DNA from: Micromonospora sp. WMMD1128
GTDB lineage: Bacteria > Actinomycetota > Actinomycetes > Mycobacteriales > Micromonosporaceae
Assembly: GCF_027497235.1 (NCBI RefSeq)
Contig: NZ_CP114902.1
Location: 4,242,001-4,306,000, forward strand
Direction of reading: 5' to 3'
Length of the DNA stretch: 64,000 nt
A program made the translations under genes and the position numbers. Shown here one piece after another: positions 27,571 to 37,197 of the stretch (position 1 is its first letter; the number at the start of each line of letters is the position of its first letter). The notes under the pieces are model-generated. The model was not told the DNA's origin. It made no database searches and saw only the letters and a list, made by a program, of their open reading frames with translations.

Positions 27571-28764
27571 TCAGCCCCCCACGGTGGCGAGGTCGCCGAC
27601 CACCGTGTTGGACAGCGCCCGCCCGTCCGGGCGGACCTGGCGCAGATACCACTTCTGCACCGGCGCGTGGGTGGTCGGCGAGAACTGCCAGGTGCCGCGC
27701 GGGCTGCTGATCTGCCCGAGCTGGCCGATGCTGGCGTTGATCTTCTCCGGGGTGGCGTCGTCGCCGGCCGCCGCGATCGCCCGGTCCAGCACCGCCGCCG
27801 CGTCGTAGGAGGCCATCGCGTAGGTCGTCGGGGAGCCGTCGTGCTCGGCCTTCCAGGCGGCCACGAACGACCGGTTCTCCGCGTTGTCGAGGTCGGGCGA
27901 GTAGTTCAACACCGAGTAGATGTCCCGCGCGGCGTCGCCCTGCGCGTCGAGCACCCCGCCCTCGGTCAGGAAGCCGGCGGCGTAGAGCGGTACGTCCCTG
28001 ATCTCCGACTGGGCGTACTGCTTGACGAAGTCGATCGCCGCGCTGCCGGCGTAGAACGTGTAGACCGCGTCCGCCCCGGACGCCTTGATCCGGGCGAAGT
28101 ACGGGGTGAAGTTGGTGGTCGCCGGGAACGGCGTGAACGTGGTCTTGCCGTCGGGGTTGGCGAGCTTGCCGCCGGCGGAGGCGAACGCCTCGGTGAAGCC
28201 GCGTAGCTCGTCCCAGCCGCCCTGATAGTCCGGGCCGATGGCGTAGACGCTGCCGCTGACGTCCTCGCGTACGTGCGCCGCGATCGCCTGGCCGGGCTCG
28301 TCGGACAGGTAGGAGGTGTGCCAGACCCGGGACACGTCCTTGAGCTCCGGCCGTCCGTTGGACCCGACGAACGGCACCTTCGTCTCGTTGAGCAGCGGAT
28401 AGACCGCGGCCACCGAGCCGCCGCCGACGATGCCGGTCAGCGCCACCACCCGGTCCTGTTTGAGCAGCTTGGTGGCGGCGGGTACGGCGGTCGCCGCGCC
28501 GTTGCCCTCGTCCGCGACGACCAGCTCGACCCGCCGGCCGCCGAGCTTGCCGTCGTGGGCGGACAGGTAGAGCTGGAAGCCGTCGCGGATGTCCTTGCCG
28601 ACCGACTGGTAGGTGCCGGAGAGCGACGCGAGCAGACCGATCTTGACGGGGCCGCCGGAGCCGGCGGACGGTCCGTCGTCGGCGCAGGCGGGCGCGGCGA
28701 GCAGGACGAGCGCGAGCAGCGCCGCGGTGCGGGCACGACTGCGCCCGGGCAGGGTCAGGGACAT
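27571..28764 (-). CDS. livK: Lipoprotein substrate-binding protein of a branched-chain-amino-acid/amide-type ABC importer
   Basis: 397 residues. A lipoprotein signal ends in LAAPAC (Cys about residue 26). The mature part is a periplasmic-binding-type I fold: VKIGLLASLSGTYQSVGKDIRDGFQLYL, LTGIVGGGSVAAVYPLLN, VPFVGSNGRPEL, YAIGPDYQGGWDELRGF. Members bind branched-chain amino acids, urea or short amides. The ligand is not deducible here. It follows the sensor and roadblock genes on the same strand. Confidence 0.9.
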   Translation of the reverse strand: MSLTLPGRSRARTAALLALVLLAAPACADDGPSAGSGGPVKIGLLASLSGTYQSVGKDIRDGFQLYLSAHDGKLGGRRVELVVADEGNGAATAVPAATKLLKQDRVVALTGIVGGGSVAAVYPLLNETKVPFVGSNGRPELKDVSRVWHTSYLSDEPGQAIAAHVREDVSGSVYAIGPDYQGGWDELRGFTEAFASAGGKLANPDGKTTFTPFPATTNFTPYFARIKASGADAVYTFYAGSAAIDFVKQYAQSEIRDVPLYAAGFLTEGGVLDAQGDAARDIYSVLNYSPDLDNAENRSFVAAWKAEHDGSPTTYAMASYDAAAVLDRAIAAAGDDATPEKINASIGQLGQISSPRGTWQFSPTTHAPVQKWYLRQVRPDGRALSNTVVGDLATVGG

Positions 28765-28811
28765 GGTGTCTCTCCTGTGTCAGGGGTGCGGATCCGGCGG
28801 GACGCCGGCGG

Positions 28812-29216
28812 TCAGCGGCTGCGGCTCAACGCCGCCCGGGCCGCGGGGGTGAGCGCGTCACCGATGCGGTTCGCCAGCTCGGTCATCTCGTAGGAGACCT
28901 TGCCGACGTCGCACCGCGGGTCGGCCAGCACGAGCAGTGAGGCGCCGTCGTTGAAGGCCATGGAGAACATGAAGCCGCCCTCCAACTGGGTCACGTTGGA
29001 GATCACCGCGCCGGCGTCGAAGAACGCCGCCGCGCCGCGCAGCAGGCTGACCAACCCGCTGCCGGTCGCCGCCAACTGGTCGGCCCGGTCGGGTGGGAGG
29101 CCGCGGGTGGCGGCCACCATCAGCCCGTCGCTGGAGATGGCGATCGCGTGGGTGACCTCGGTGGCGCGCTCGGCGAAGGCGTCCAGCAGCCAGCCGAGAT
29201 CCTGGTGATCGGTCAC
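28812..29216 (-). CDS. Roadblock/LC7-domain protein (CvnB/MglB-like)
   Basis: 134 residues, GTG start. The pattern LGWLLDAFAERATEVTHAIAISSDGLMVAATRGLP, SNVTQLEGGFMFSM, LLVLADPRCDVGKVSYEM and the C-terminal LTPAARA are typical of the roadblock proteins of actinobacterial conservons. GTG 29216 is preferred to GTG 29222 because GGGAG then has normal spacing. Between the NIT kinase (18 bp gap) and LivK (47 bp gap). The usual DUF742 and small GTPase partners are missing. Confidence 0.88.
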   Translation of the reverse strand: MTDHQDLGWLLDAFAERATEVTHAIAISSDGLMVAATRGLPPDRADQLAATGSGLVSLLRGAAAFFDAGAVISNVTQLEGGFMFSMAFNDGASLLVLADPRCDVGKVSYEMTELANRIGDALTPAARAALSRSR

Positions 29217-29234
29217 GTGCACTCCCTTGTCGGG

Positions 29235-31703
29235 TCAGTGGGTGATCAGGTTGGGCCGGCGGCCGGCGACACCGCGGGCGTACGCGGCCATCGCGGTGGC
29301 CACCCGGGCCGGGTCGCGGTGCTCGTTGGTCGGGCGGGACGCCGGCACGCCGCCGGGCACCAGGTGCTCCTGCGGCTGCCGCCGGGGCAGTCCGGACGTG
29401 GTGGTGCCGGTGACCCGGGGCTCGTCGGCACGCGCCGCGGTGCGCCAGGCGTCGTCGGCGGGGCCGGACCAGGACGGGCCGTCGCCGTCCGGCCGGTCCG
29501 CCTGGAACCAGTGGTTGACCTGGTGGAAGATGACCAGTTCCTCGGTGGGCGCCTCGCCGGCGCCGGCCGGCACCGGCTGGAAGACCGGGGCGACCGGGAG
29601 CGCCCGGTCGGCGGCCGGACCGCCGGCCCACGGCTGCGGGGCGGGCCGTGGGCCGGCGGACACGACGGGGGCCCGCCCGGCCGGGGAGGCGACCGTGTTG
29701 CGGGCCGCCCGGCGGGACGGCCGTTCGGGGGTGAGCAGGAACTCCTCGGGGGGCAACGACCGGATCAACGCGGCCGGGAGCGCCACCTCGGCGATGGTGC
29801 CGCGACGCGGCCCGGACCGGAGCTGGACGGCGGCGCCCAGTCGCATGGCGAGCTGCCCCACCACGACCAGGCCCATCGCCCGGACGGTGGCCACGTCGAT
29901 GGCGGGCGGCTGGGCGAGCAGGTCGTTGAGCTGTTGCCGCCGGTGCGGGGGCAAGCCGACGCCCTCGTCGCTGATCTGCACGATCACCCGGTCGCCGAGG
30001 CTCCGGCCGGTCACCCACGCCTCGGTCGCCGGCGGCGAGTAGCCGGTGGCGTTCTCCATCAGCTCGGCGAGCAGGTGCACCACCTCGTCGACCGACTCGG
30101 CGGCCACCGCCACGTCGCCGTCGACCAGACCGAGGCGGATGCGGGCGTAGTGCTCGATCTGGCTCTGCGCGGCCTGGAGCACCTGCGGCAGCGGCACGTC
30201 GTGGTGGCGGACCCGCCCGACGCCCACCCCGCCGAGGACGAGCAGACTGGCGTTGATCCGCCCCATCCGGGTGGCGAGATTGTCGAGCGCGTAGAGCCGG
30301 TGCAGCCGGTCCGGATCGGTCTCGTCCCGCTCGACCAGGTCCACCTGGGCCAGTACGGCGTCGACCAGGCGCTGCTCCCGCCGGCTCAGGTGGATGAAGA
30401 TCTCCTGGGTGTTGGCCCGCATCACGGCCTGCTCCGCCGCGGTGCGCACGGCGGCCCGGTGCACCGCGTCGAACGCCTGCCCGACCTCGCCGATCTCGTC
30501 GTCGCCGGAGACCTCGATCGTGTCGAGGGCCTGCCTGCGGGCCAGTTCGTCCGGGTCCACCGAGGCGCTGTCCCGCTCCTGCAACCGGGCCACCACCTGG
30601 GGCAGCCGCTCGTACGCGACCGCGTTCGCCGCGTCCCGCAGTCGCCGCAGCCGGCGGGTGATCTGGCGGGCCACCGCCCAGGTGACGAGCGCGGTCAGCA
30701 GCAGGGCCAGCACGGCCGCCGCCGCCTCCACGACGGTGCGCCGACGTTGGTCGGCGTGGGCGGCGCGGATGTCGTCGAGCACCGCACCGTCGACCCGCAG
30801 GCGCAGCTCGGCCAGGCGTACCGCCCATTGCCCGGTGGCGGTGAGCCAGGTGTCCAGGTCCAGTTCGAGGCGGTCCCCGGCGGCCGTCCGGGCCACCTGG
30901 TCGAGGATCCGTTGCAGCCGCACGGCGCTCTCGCCGCTGCCGGCCTGCTCCCACCAGCCCTGCCAAGCCGGCCGGGCGAGGGACAGGAAAGCCAGCGACG
31001 CCTCGGTGAAGCCGGTCCGGGCGGCGGTGATGTCCTGCTGCAACGCGGGCGTGACCTGGCCGGCGGTGACCGCGCGCAGCACGGCCACCTGTTGCTGGCC
31101 GACCGTCTCGGCCACCTTGGACAGCGCGGCGGAGGCCCGGATGCCGTCCGCGATCCGCGGGTTGACCACGCCGAGGGTGACGCTCTCGCGCAGGCCGAGC
31201 AGGTCGGCGATGACGATCCGGTAGCTGAAGGTCATCGCCGAGACCGAGGCGCGCTCGGCGGTGCGTACCTGCGCGCGTAGCGGGGCGAGGCCGGCGAGCG
31301 CCGCGTCGATGCGCGGCAGGACGGCCCGTTCGGCGGTGTCGCCGGCGGGCACCCGGGCGCGCTGCCGGCGGTATCCGGCGACCGCGGTGTCGGTGGCGGC
31401 GGTGGCGGCGGCGTACGCGTCCTGCTGCTCCGGAGCGCCCCGGGTCAGCAGGTCGGCGGCGACGATCCGCTCGTGCTGGAGGCGGTGGGCCAGACCGCCC
31501 GCCTCGGCGCCGAGCTGGGCGAGCTGCCCGAGGTCGCTGGCGCGGGCGGTCTGCCGGGCGCTCTCGGTGAGCGCCAGTCCGGCGAAGCCCATCACGGCGA
31601 CGAGCGGGGCGGCCACGATGAGGCGCATGCGGCCACCGATGCGCCACCGGCGGCGGCGGGTCGGGTAGGGTCGGGCCGCGTGGGACCTCGTGCTCGACGC
31701 CAC
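29235..31703 (-). CDS. NIT-domain sensor kinase-like protein (conservon CvnA type) with Asn in place of the phospho-His
   Basis: 822 residues. A membrane segment (about 26-48), a nitrate/nitrite-sensing NIT-like helical domain (about 50-320), a second membrane segment (about 322-344), a HAMP-like linker, the conserved [21 protein letters not shown] region, and a HATPase domain ([34 protein letters not shown]). In CvnA homologues the helix reads LDHLATRM; here it reads LDNLATRM with Asn475 (codon 30279-30281). A long Pro/Ala/Arg C-tail follows. It probably heads the operon with the roadblock and liv genes. Confidence 0.82.
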   Translation of the reverse strand: MASSTRSHAARPYPTRRRRWRIGGRMRLIVAAPLVAVMGFAGLALTESARQTARASDLGQLAQLGAEAGGLAHRLQHERIVAADLLTRGAPEQQDAYAAATAATDTAVAGYRRQRARVPAGDTAERAVLPRIDAALAGLAPLRAQVRTAERASVSAMTFSYRIVIADLLGLRESVTLGVVNPRIADGIRASAALSKVAETVGQQQVAVLRAVTAGQVTPALQQDITAARTGFTEASLAFLSLARPAWQGWWEQAGSGESAVRLQRILDQVARTAAGDRLELDLDTWLTATGQWAVRLAELRLRVDGAVLDDIRAAHADQRRRTVVEAAAAVLALLLTALVTWAVARQITRRLRRLRDAANAVAYERLPQVVARLQERDSASVDPDELARRQALDTIEVSGDDEIGEVGQAFDAVHRAAVRTAAEQAVMRANTQEIFIHLSRREQRLVDAVLAQVDLVERDETDPDRLHRLYALDNLATRMGRINASLLVLGGVGVGRVRHHDVPLPQVLQAAQSQIEHYARIRLGLVDGDVAVAAESVDEVVHLLAELMENATGYSPPATEAWVTGRSLGDRVIVQISDEGVGLPPHRRQQLNDLLAQPPAIDVATVRAMGLVVVGQLAMRLGAAVQLRSGPRRGTIAEVALPAALIRSLPPEEFLLTPERPSRRAARNTVASPAGRAPVVSAGPRPAPQPWAGGPAADRALPVAPVFQPVPAGAGEAPTEELVIFHQVNHWFQADRPDGDGPSWSGPADDAWRTAARADEPRVTGTTTSGLPRRQPQEHLVPGGVPASRPTNEHRDPARVATAMAAYARGVAGRRPNLITH

Positions 31704-31799
31704 TGCTGACTCCCCGCGCTGATCGGCAACGTTCCATCTGCATTTGCGGATTGCACGTTCATTGCGCCGGAAGCCATGCGTCGAGACCAGACCCGACCG

Positions 31800-31820
31800 T
31801 GGTACAAACAGGCCGTACCA
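31800..31820. promoter_or_regulatory. Inverted repeat upstream of the NIT-kinase operon
   Basis: tggtac and gtacca (31800-31805 and 31815-31820) with a 9-nt spacer, 97 bp before the start of the sensor gene. It could be an operator. I cannot name a regulator, and the arms are short. Confidence 0.3.
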
Positions 31821-31881
31821 GCATCTGTACCCAGAGTTGGCGACACCGGCGACGCCCCGGAGGCGTTGGGCGCCGGGCCGG

Positions 31882-32319
31882 TCAGCGCCGGCCGGCCGCC
31901 GACGGCGGCGGGCCCTCGGGTTCGGGCTGGGCGAGCACCTGGCCGATCAACTCCCGCAGCTCGTCGATCGCCGCGACCACGGCCTGCGGATCGCGCGGGT
32001 CGCGTCGTGCGGTCGGACGGCCGACCGGCTCCGGCTCGCCGGGCCGGGGGCCCCGTCGCCCGTCCGCCGCCAACTGCTCCGCCGCGACCAACGGCCACAA
32101 CTCGGCCAGCCGGCCGCCGGTGGTGAGCACCTCGTCGCAGCGGACGGCGAACTCCTGGCTGCCGAACCGCCGGCCGGACTCCACCGCGGCGACCGTCTCC
32201 CGGCTGAACCGCACCCGCTCGGCCAGCGCCCGCTGGGTCAGGCCGCGCCGGGTCCGCCAGCGGCGCAGCTCGACACGGAACTGGTGGCTGGCGGCGGAGG
32301 GAGCGGGTGTGCGATCCAT
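31882..32319 (-). CDS. XRE-family helix-turn-helix transcriptional regulator
   Basis: 145 residues. A HTH_XRE domain at about residues 12-70 ([35 protein letters not shown]). The rest is a short acidic Pro-rich C-terminal extension with no ligand domain visible. ATG 32319 is set by GGAGGTGAGCAC directly upstream. It lies between the P450 gene and the sensor operon. A short inverted repeat (32375-32400) in its own leader may be an operator. Confidence 0.8.
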   Translation of the reverse strand: MDRTPAPSAASHQFRVELRRWRTRRGLTQRALAERVRFSRETVAAVESGRRFGSQEFAVRCDEVLTTGGRLAELWPLVAAEQLAADGRRGPRPGEPEPVGRPTARRDPRDPQAVVAAIDELRELIGQVLAQPEPEGPPPSAAGRR

Positions 32320-32374
32320 GTGCTCACCTCCGCGACGCCGGGCCGGCATCGGCAGCAGATCGAGGGTGGGTGAT

Positions 32375-32400
32375 GAATGGGCGTTCGCAGGGAGCCATTC
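32375..32400. promoter_or_regulatory. Inverted repeat in the XRE regulator leader
   Basis: gaatgg (32375-32380) and ccattc (32395-32400) with a 14-nt spacer, 56 bp from the XRE start. Its position fits autoregulation. Short arms, low certainty. Confidence 0.3.
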
Positions 32401-32485
32401 TTAACCCACCGGCACGTGGGTGTGAAGACGTGAACGCGCTGCGTGTCCGCTCCCGCCGATCGTCGACACCCGCATCGGGACGCGG

Positions 32486-33754
32486 TCAGGCCGCCGGGCG
32501 GGCGGCCGGACGCCGACCGGCCGGCACCGCCACGTCGACGGTCACCGGCAGCGCGCGGTGCGCGCGGAACGCCAGGTTCGGCCGGAAGACCCGGTCGTGC
32601 CCGGTCGCCGGGCGCAGATCCGGCAGGGCCGCGGCGAGACGGGTGAGCGCGGTGCCCGCCTCCAGTCGGGCCAGCGCCGCGCCGATGCAGAAGTGCGGAC
32701 CGTGCCCGAAGGAGAGGTGGTCGTGCGCGTCCGTCCGGTCCGGATCGAACCGGTTCGGATGGTCGAACACCGCCGGATCCCGGTTGGCCGCGCCGATCAG
32801 CAGCAGGCAGCGCGCCCCGGCGGGAATGGTGACACCGCCGAGCGTGACCGGCCGGTTGGTCACCCGCAGCCAGCCGTCGATCGCGGGCGCGTACCGCAGC
32901 GTCTCGGTGAGGAACGCCGGTACCCGCTCCGGCCGGTCCGCGAGCGCCCGCCACCGGCCCGGTTCGGACAGTGCCCGGTCCACCGCGTGGGCGAGCAACC
33001 CGGCGGTGGTCTCGTGGCCGGCGACCAGCAGGTTGAACACGATGCTGGCGGCCTCGGCGGCGGTCAGGACCTCGTCGTCGCCGCCCCGGTACGCCAGCAG
33101 CTCGGTCACGTAGTCGTCACCACCGACGTCGAGGCGGCACCGGACGAGGTCCTGGCAGTAGCGCCAGAACTCCAGCAGCCCGCCGGCCAGCCGGACCTGC
33201 TCGGCCGGGTCCGGGCTCCCCCAGACCAGGGCGATCTGGCCGTCGGCCCAGGCCCGGATCCGCGGCACGTCGCACGCCGGTACGCCGAGGATGTCCAGCA
33301 GGACCAGCAGCGGCAGCTCGGCGGTGAACTCCGGCACGAGGTCGACCTCGGCCCCGACCCGGGTGGCCAGGCGTGCCACCAGCTCGTCCACCCGGCGACG
33401 GACGATCCGGCCGTAGCGCTGCTCGACCCGTTCCGCGGTGTTGGCGAAGGTCACCCGCAACGCCCGCCGGGTCCGCGGATGCACCGGCGGATCGGCGGCG
33501 GCGGTGGTGGGTGGCGCATCGATCTGAGCGACCAGCGCCAGCGCTTCCGGGCAGATGTCGTACACCGGGGCGAGGGTGAGCGCGTTGCCGAACGCGCGCA
33601 CGTCGGCGAGCGCCCGCCGCACGTCGGCATGCCGGGTGACCAGCCACAACCCGAGTTGCTCGTCGTGGTGCACCCCGCCGTCGCGGTCCAGCAGCCGGGC
33701 CCAGACGCCGGCCGGATCGGTGAGATACGCTCCCGCGAACGGATTCAACCGCAT
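32486..33754 (-). CDS. Cytochrome P450
   Basis: 422 residues. I-helix LVAGHETTAG, K-helix ExxR (TETLRYAP), and the haem-ligand motif FGHGPHFCIGAALARLE with the Cys, all intact. Bacterial class I soluble P450 size. ATG 33754 (MRLNPFAG) has GGAGG 7 bp upstream; the earlier in-frame ATG at 33769 is less likely. It hydroxylates or otherwise oxidises an unknown substrate. No ferredoxin gene adjoins it. It is separated from the NRPS operon by one gene, so a tailoring role is possible but unproved. Confidence 0.9.
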   Translation of the reverse strand: MRLNPFAGAYLTDPAGVWARLLDRDGGVHHDEQLGLWLVTRHADVRRALADVRAFGNALTLAPVYDICPEALALVAQIDAPPTTAAADPPVHPRTRRALRVTFANTAERVEQRYGRIVRRRVDELVARLATRVGAEVDLVPEFTAELPLLVLLDILGVPACDVPRIRAWADGQIALVWGSPDPAEQVRLAGGLLEFWRYCQDLVRCRLDVGGDDYVTELLAYRGGDDEVLTAAEAASIVFNLLVAGHETTAGLLAHAVDRALSEPGRWRALADRPERVPAFLTETLRYAPAIDGWLRVTNRPVTLGGVTIPAGARCLLLIGAANRDPAVFDHPNRFDPDRTDAHDHLSFGHGPHFCIGAALARLEAGTALTRLAAALPDLRPATGHDRVFRPNLAFRAHRALPVTVDVAVPAGRRPAARPAA

Positions 33755-33920
33755 GACCGCCTCCTGCACTACCGGCCGCTTTCCTTACCGTGCGCTACCG
33801 GTCGAACACGAGTCAAGATATGCCGGCATCAATCTGTTTCTGCCGCTTTCCCGCACCTTGCGCCATGCGCCTTGCCATCCGGATGACCGTGCTCAAGGGA
33901 TTGCCGTCCGCCCGAGACGG

Positions 33921-33969
33921 CCGCGGGCCGGCCCGGCGCCGAGAGATTCGACGCCGGACCGGCCCGCGG
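33921..33969 (-). terminator. Strong hairpin after the propeller/Ig-repeat gene
   Basis: 18-bp arms (33921-33938 and 33952-33969) with a single mismatch (G-T pair in the RNA) and a 13-nt loop, starting 13 bp past the minus-strand stop. A good factor-independent terminator by stem quality; there is no T-run. Confidence 0.8.
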
Positions 33970-33981
33970 AGCGACGACGGC

Positions 33982-36900
33982 TCAGTCGGTGACGGTCACC
34001 GAGACGGTACGGGGCGGCTGCTGGTATTGCCCGTAGTTGTCCATCCCGCGGATCGTCACCGTGTACGTGCCGGCCGGGACGACCGGGGACGTGTAGGCGA
34101 AGTTCGACCCCGGGGACCCCGGGCTGGTGAGGAACGTCGCGATCCACGTGCCCGCCCGGCCGAACGTGCCGGCCGCGTTCATGCCCTGCCCGGCGCTGTT
34201 GGTGATCTGGAGCTCCACCTTCTGCATGCCGACGTCGTCGACGGCCCGGCCGGTCACCACGATCCGACCGCCGGAGTAGACCTCACCCTCGACCGGCGTG
34301 ATGCTCGGCTCCAGCGTCGGGTCGAGGTCACCGGGGTAGACCAGGTACCTCGCGGTGGCGCCGGAGGTGTTCCCGTCCTGCTGGCCGACCGTGTCCACGG
34401 CCCACGCCTCGACGCTGTAGGTGCCCTTCGTGGGCAGGTCGATCGAGAGCGTGAACGCGGTGCTCGTCGCGTCCGGATCGGCGAGCGTCGCGTCGACCGT
34501 GGCGAACGCGGCGGCCATCGTGCCGTTGGGCTGCACGTACCGGCCGGTGTCCAGGTCGCGCAACGCCACCCGGACCGCCCGCACGCCCTTGTCGTCGGTG
34601 GCCGTGCCGGACAGGTCGAGGTGCAGCTGGTCGATGTTCTGGTCGGTGCCGGTGAAGTTGAGCCGCCCGTTCGGGAAGGCGTCGCCGGGCGTCTGCGCGG
34701 TGACGGTGAGCCGGCCCAGGTTGGAGTTGGACGTGGTCAGGCCGAGATTGTCGGTCGCGCGTACCCGGAAGTCGTACACCCCGGGGGTGAGCGGCACGCT
34801 GGTGAAGGACCAGTCGAACGTCGCGGCGTTCAGGTTGGTCGGTGAGATCCGGTGGTACGCGGCGACCGAGTCGGCACCCCAGGTGCCGTCGGCGGCCAGC
34901 GCCTCACGGGTGGTGTTGTTGCGCAGGTAGATCTCGACCGACCGCAGGGCGTCCTCGTCGGCGGCGGTGCCGGCGAACGTGACGGTTGCGCCGGGCTCCA
35001 CGGTCAGCGGCGCGGCGGCGGTCGGCGGGGTCATCGCCACCGGCGCGGTGATCGCCACCGTCGGCGGGACGCCGGTGGCCGAGACGGTCCAGTCCCGGGT
35101 GTCGCCGCGCAGGTCGCTCTGCCCGGCGGTGTCGACCGCGGTGGCGGTCATCTTCCACTGCCCCTCGATCGGCAGCGTCACCTCGTACTGCCAGGTGGCG
35201 GACTTCGCACCGATCACGTCCGGCTCACCGCGGAACGTGTTGTAGACCGCCGCGACGCTGCCGTCGTCCTGGAGGTAACGGTTGTCCGGGGTGCGGAACG
35301 AGTAGATCAGCGAGCTGACGCCCTGGTCGTCGGTGGCGGTGCCGCTGGCCACGAAGCTCTGCGTGGCGAGCAGTCCGCCGGCCGGGGCGCTGATCCGGGT
35401 CGACGGCGGCAGATCGTCGAAGCGGAACGCCTCGATCTTCTTGACCGCCTTGGTGGTGTCGCCGGCCCCGCCGACGGCGAACGTCTTGGCCTGGATCTGG
35501 TAGGTGCCGGCGGGTAGCGACACCGGCAGCGTCCACGTGGTGGACGTGGCGTTCGGCTCGGCGAGCGTCGCCTTGATGCCCTTGAACGCGCCCCAGGTGG
35601 TCAGGTCGTCCTGGAGGTACCGACCGCTGGTGCGGTCCATGATCTCGACCTGGACCTTCGACACGCCGGCCGGGGCCAGCGCCTGCCCGGCGAGGTCGAA
35701 CGACTCGCCGGCCTGCTTCACCGCGCCCTCGATCGGGGTGGTGATCGTGGTGTCCAGCGGCGACGGCGCGGGCTCGGCGGACAGGTCGAAGAAGGCCACC
35801 CGGCCGGTCGTCTTGCCGCCCTTGACGTTGCCGTCGCCGCCGACGAGCAGGCCGCGCGACGTGGCGAGCATCGCCTTCTCCCCCTCGTACGAGTTGGAGC
35901 CGGGGTTCCACTCCAGCGCGGTGCCGGTGACCGGGTCCAGCGCGCCGAGGTGGTCGCGGCGGACCACCTGGTCGCCGAGGCCGTAACCGCTCAGGCCCTG
36001 GCCGGTGCCGTAGCCGACGTTGTCCAGGCCGGGCCAGGGCACGTTCGAGGTGGGCGACTCCTGCCAGCTGAAGTGGCCGCCGACGTAGACGGCGGTGTCG
36101 GTGATCGCGACCGAGTAGATGCTGTCGAAGTGCCGGGAGACCCAGAGCGGCTCGACGTGGTCGTTTCCGGTCAGGGAGTACGCGATGGCGGTGTCGTTGA
36201 TCGGCGGGCGGTCACCGCCGGAGCCACTGGTGACGACGAAGTACGAGTCGTCCGGCGCGATGTCGCCGGCGAAGACGCGCTGGATTCCGCCGACGAAGGA
36301 GAGGTTGTCCTCCCACAGCCGGGTCCGCCACGGCAGCAACGACTTGCCGGCCGTGTCGATCAGCGCCACCCCGTAGCGGTCCTGGCCGGCGATCTGGCGG
36401 CCGGTGTGCACGACGAGCAGCTTGCTGCGGTCGTGGGTGAGCTTGAGCTGCTGCACGGTGAGCATGCCGCCGACGCCGATGCCGCCGGTGAGCGGCAGGT
36501 TGAACGCGGTGTCGACCGCGCCGGTGGTGGGGTTGACCGCGGCGAGGCCGCTGCGGGAGACCCCGTTGACGGTGGCGAACTGGCCGCCGACGTAGACCGC
36601 GGTGGGGCTCACCGCCAGCGCGGTCGCCCGCGCGTTCGCGGTCGCGGTGAACGCGGCGACCGGCGCGCCGGTGGACGGGTTGAGCCGGGCGATCTTGCGC
36701 TTGGTGACCCCGTTGATCGTGTTGAACGAGCCCGCGATGTAGAGCGACGACCCGTCCGGTGACGCCTCGACGGCCGCCACCGCGCCGTCGATGGTCGGCT
36801 TGAAGCCGGTGTCCACCTTGCCGGTGTCGAGGTTGTAGGACGCCAGCGACCGCTGCGCGATCGCCGTGCCGCCGACATTGGTGATCGAGGTGAAGGTGCC

Positions 36901-37197
36901 GGCGATGAAGACCCGGTTGCCGATCACCTCGATGTCGGTGATCTCGCCATTGTTGATCCGCGGCGTGTCGGCGCGGGGCGTGGTCGGCATCAGCCGGGTG
37001 TCCCCCGGCGTCACCTGTGCCCTGGTGGCGACCGTACGGGCGGCGCCGAGCGCGGCGCTGCCCCCCATCGCCCGGGCGCCGGTCCGCCCGGCGGCGCCGG
37101 CGTCGGTGACGGTCGTGGTGGCGGCGAGCGCCGGCACCCCCGCCACCACGACCGCGCCCACGGCGAGCACCGCGACGGCGCGACTCCAAACTCGCAT
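33982..37197 (-). CDS. Large secreted protein with delta-60-type beta-propeller and Ig-like repeats
   Basis: 1071 residues. Signal peptide MRVWSRAVAVLAVGAVVVAG... (cleavage near ALA-A, about residue 25). Residues about 75-470 are propeller blades of delta-60 style (YVGGQFATVNGVSRSGLAAVNPTTG is such a unit). Then four or more Ig-like/Big repeats of about 120 residues: each carries a Gly-Tyr or Arg-Tyr ...LQDD/LQPN box (GRYLQDD, RYVQPNG) and a conserved ...ATDDKGVR or ATDDQGVS. It is likely a surface adhesin or matrix protein. The start at 37197 fits GGGAGAG upstream; the in-frame ATG at 37275 is rejected. Confidence 0.72.
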   Translation of the reverse strand: MRVWSRAVAVLAVGAVVVAGVPALAATTTVTDAGAAGRTGARAMGGSAALGAARTVATRAQVTPGDTRLMPTTPRADTPRINNGEITDIEVIGNRVFIAGTFTSITNVGGTAIAQRSLASYNLDTGKVDTGFKPTIDGAVAAVEASPDGSSLYIAGSFNTINGVTKRKIARLNPSTGAPVAAFTATANARATALAVSPTAVYVGGQFATVNGVSRSGLAAVNPTTGAVDTAFNLPLTGGIGVGGMLTVQQLKLTHDRSKLLVVHTGRQIAGQDRYGVALIDTAGKSLLPWRTRLWEDNLSFVGGIQRVFAGDIAPDDSYFVVTSGSGGDRPPINDTAIAYSLTGNDHVEPLWVSRHFDSIYSVAITDTAVYVGGHFSWQESPTSNVPWPGLDNVGYGTGQGLSGYGLGDQVVRRDHLGALDPVTGTALEWNPGSNSYEGEKAMLATSRGLLVGGDGNVKGGKTTGRVAFFDLSAEPAPSPLDTTITTPIEGAVKQAGESFDLAGQALAPAGVSKVQVEIMDRTSGRYLQDDLTTWGAFKGIKATLAEPNATSTTWTLPVSLPAGTYQIQAKTFAVGGAGDTTKAVKKIEAFRFDDLPPSTRISAPAGGLLATQSFVASGTATDDQGVSSLIYSFRTPDNRYLQDDGSVAAVYNTFRGEPDVIGAKSATWQYEVTLPIEGQWKMTATAVDTAGQSDLRGDTRDWTVSATGVPPTVAITAPVAMTPPTAAAPLTVEPGATVTFAGTAADEDALRSVEIYLRNNTTREALAADGTWGADSVAAYHRISPTNLNAATFDWSFTSVPLTPGVYDFRVRATDNLGLTTSNSNLGRLTVTAQTPGDAFPNGRLNFTGTDQNIDQLHLDLSGTATDDKGVRAVRVALRDLDTGRYVQPNGTMAAAFATVDATLADPDATSTAFTLSIDLPTKGTYSVEAWAVDTVGQQDGNTSGATARYLVYPGDLDPTLEPSITPVEGEVYSGGRIVVTGRAVDDVGMQKVELQITNSAGQGMNAAGTFGRAGTWIATFLTSPGSPGSNFAYTSPVVPAGTYTVTIRGMDNYGQYQQPPRTVSVTVTD

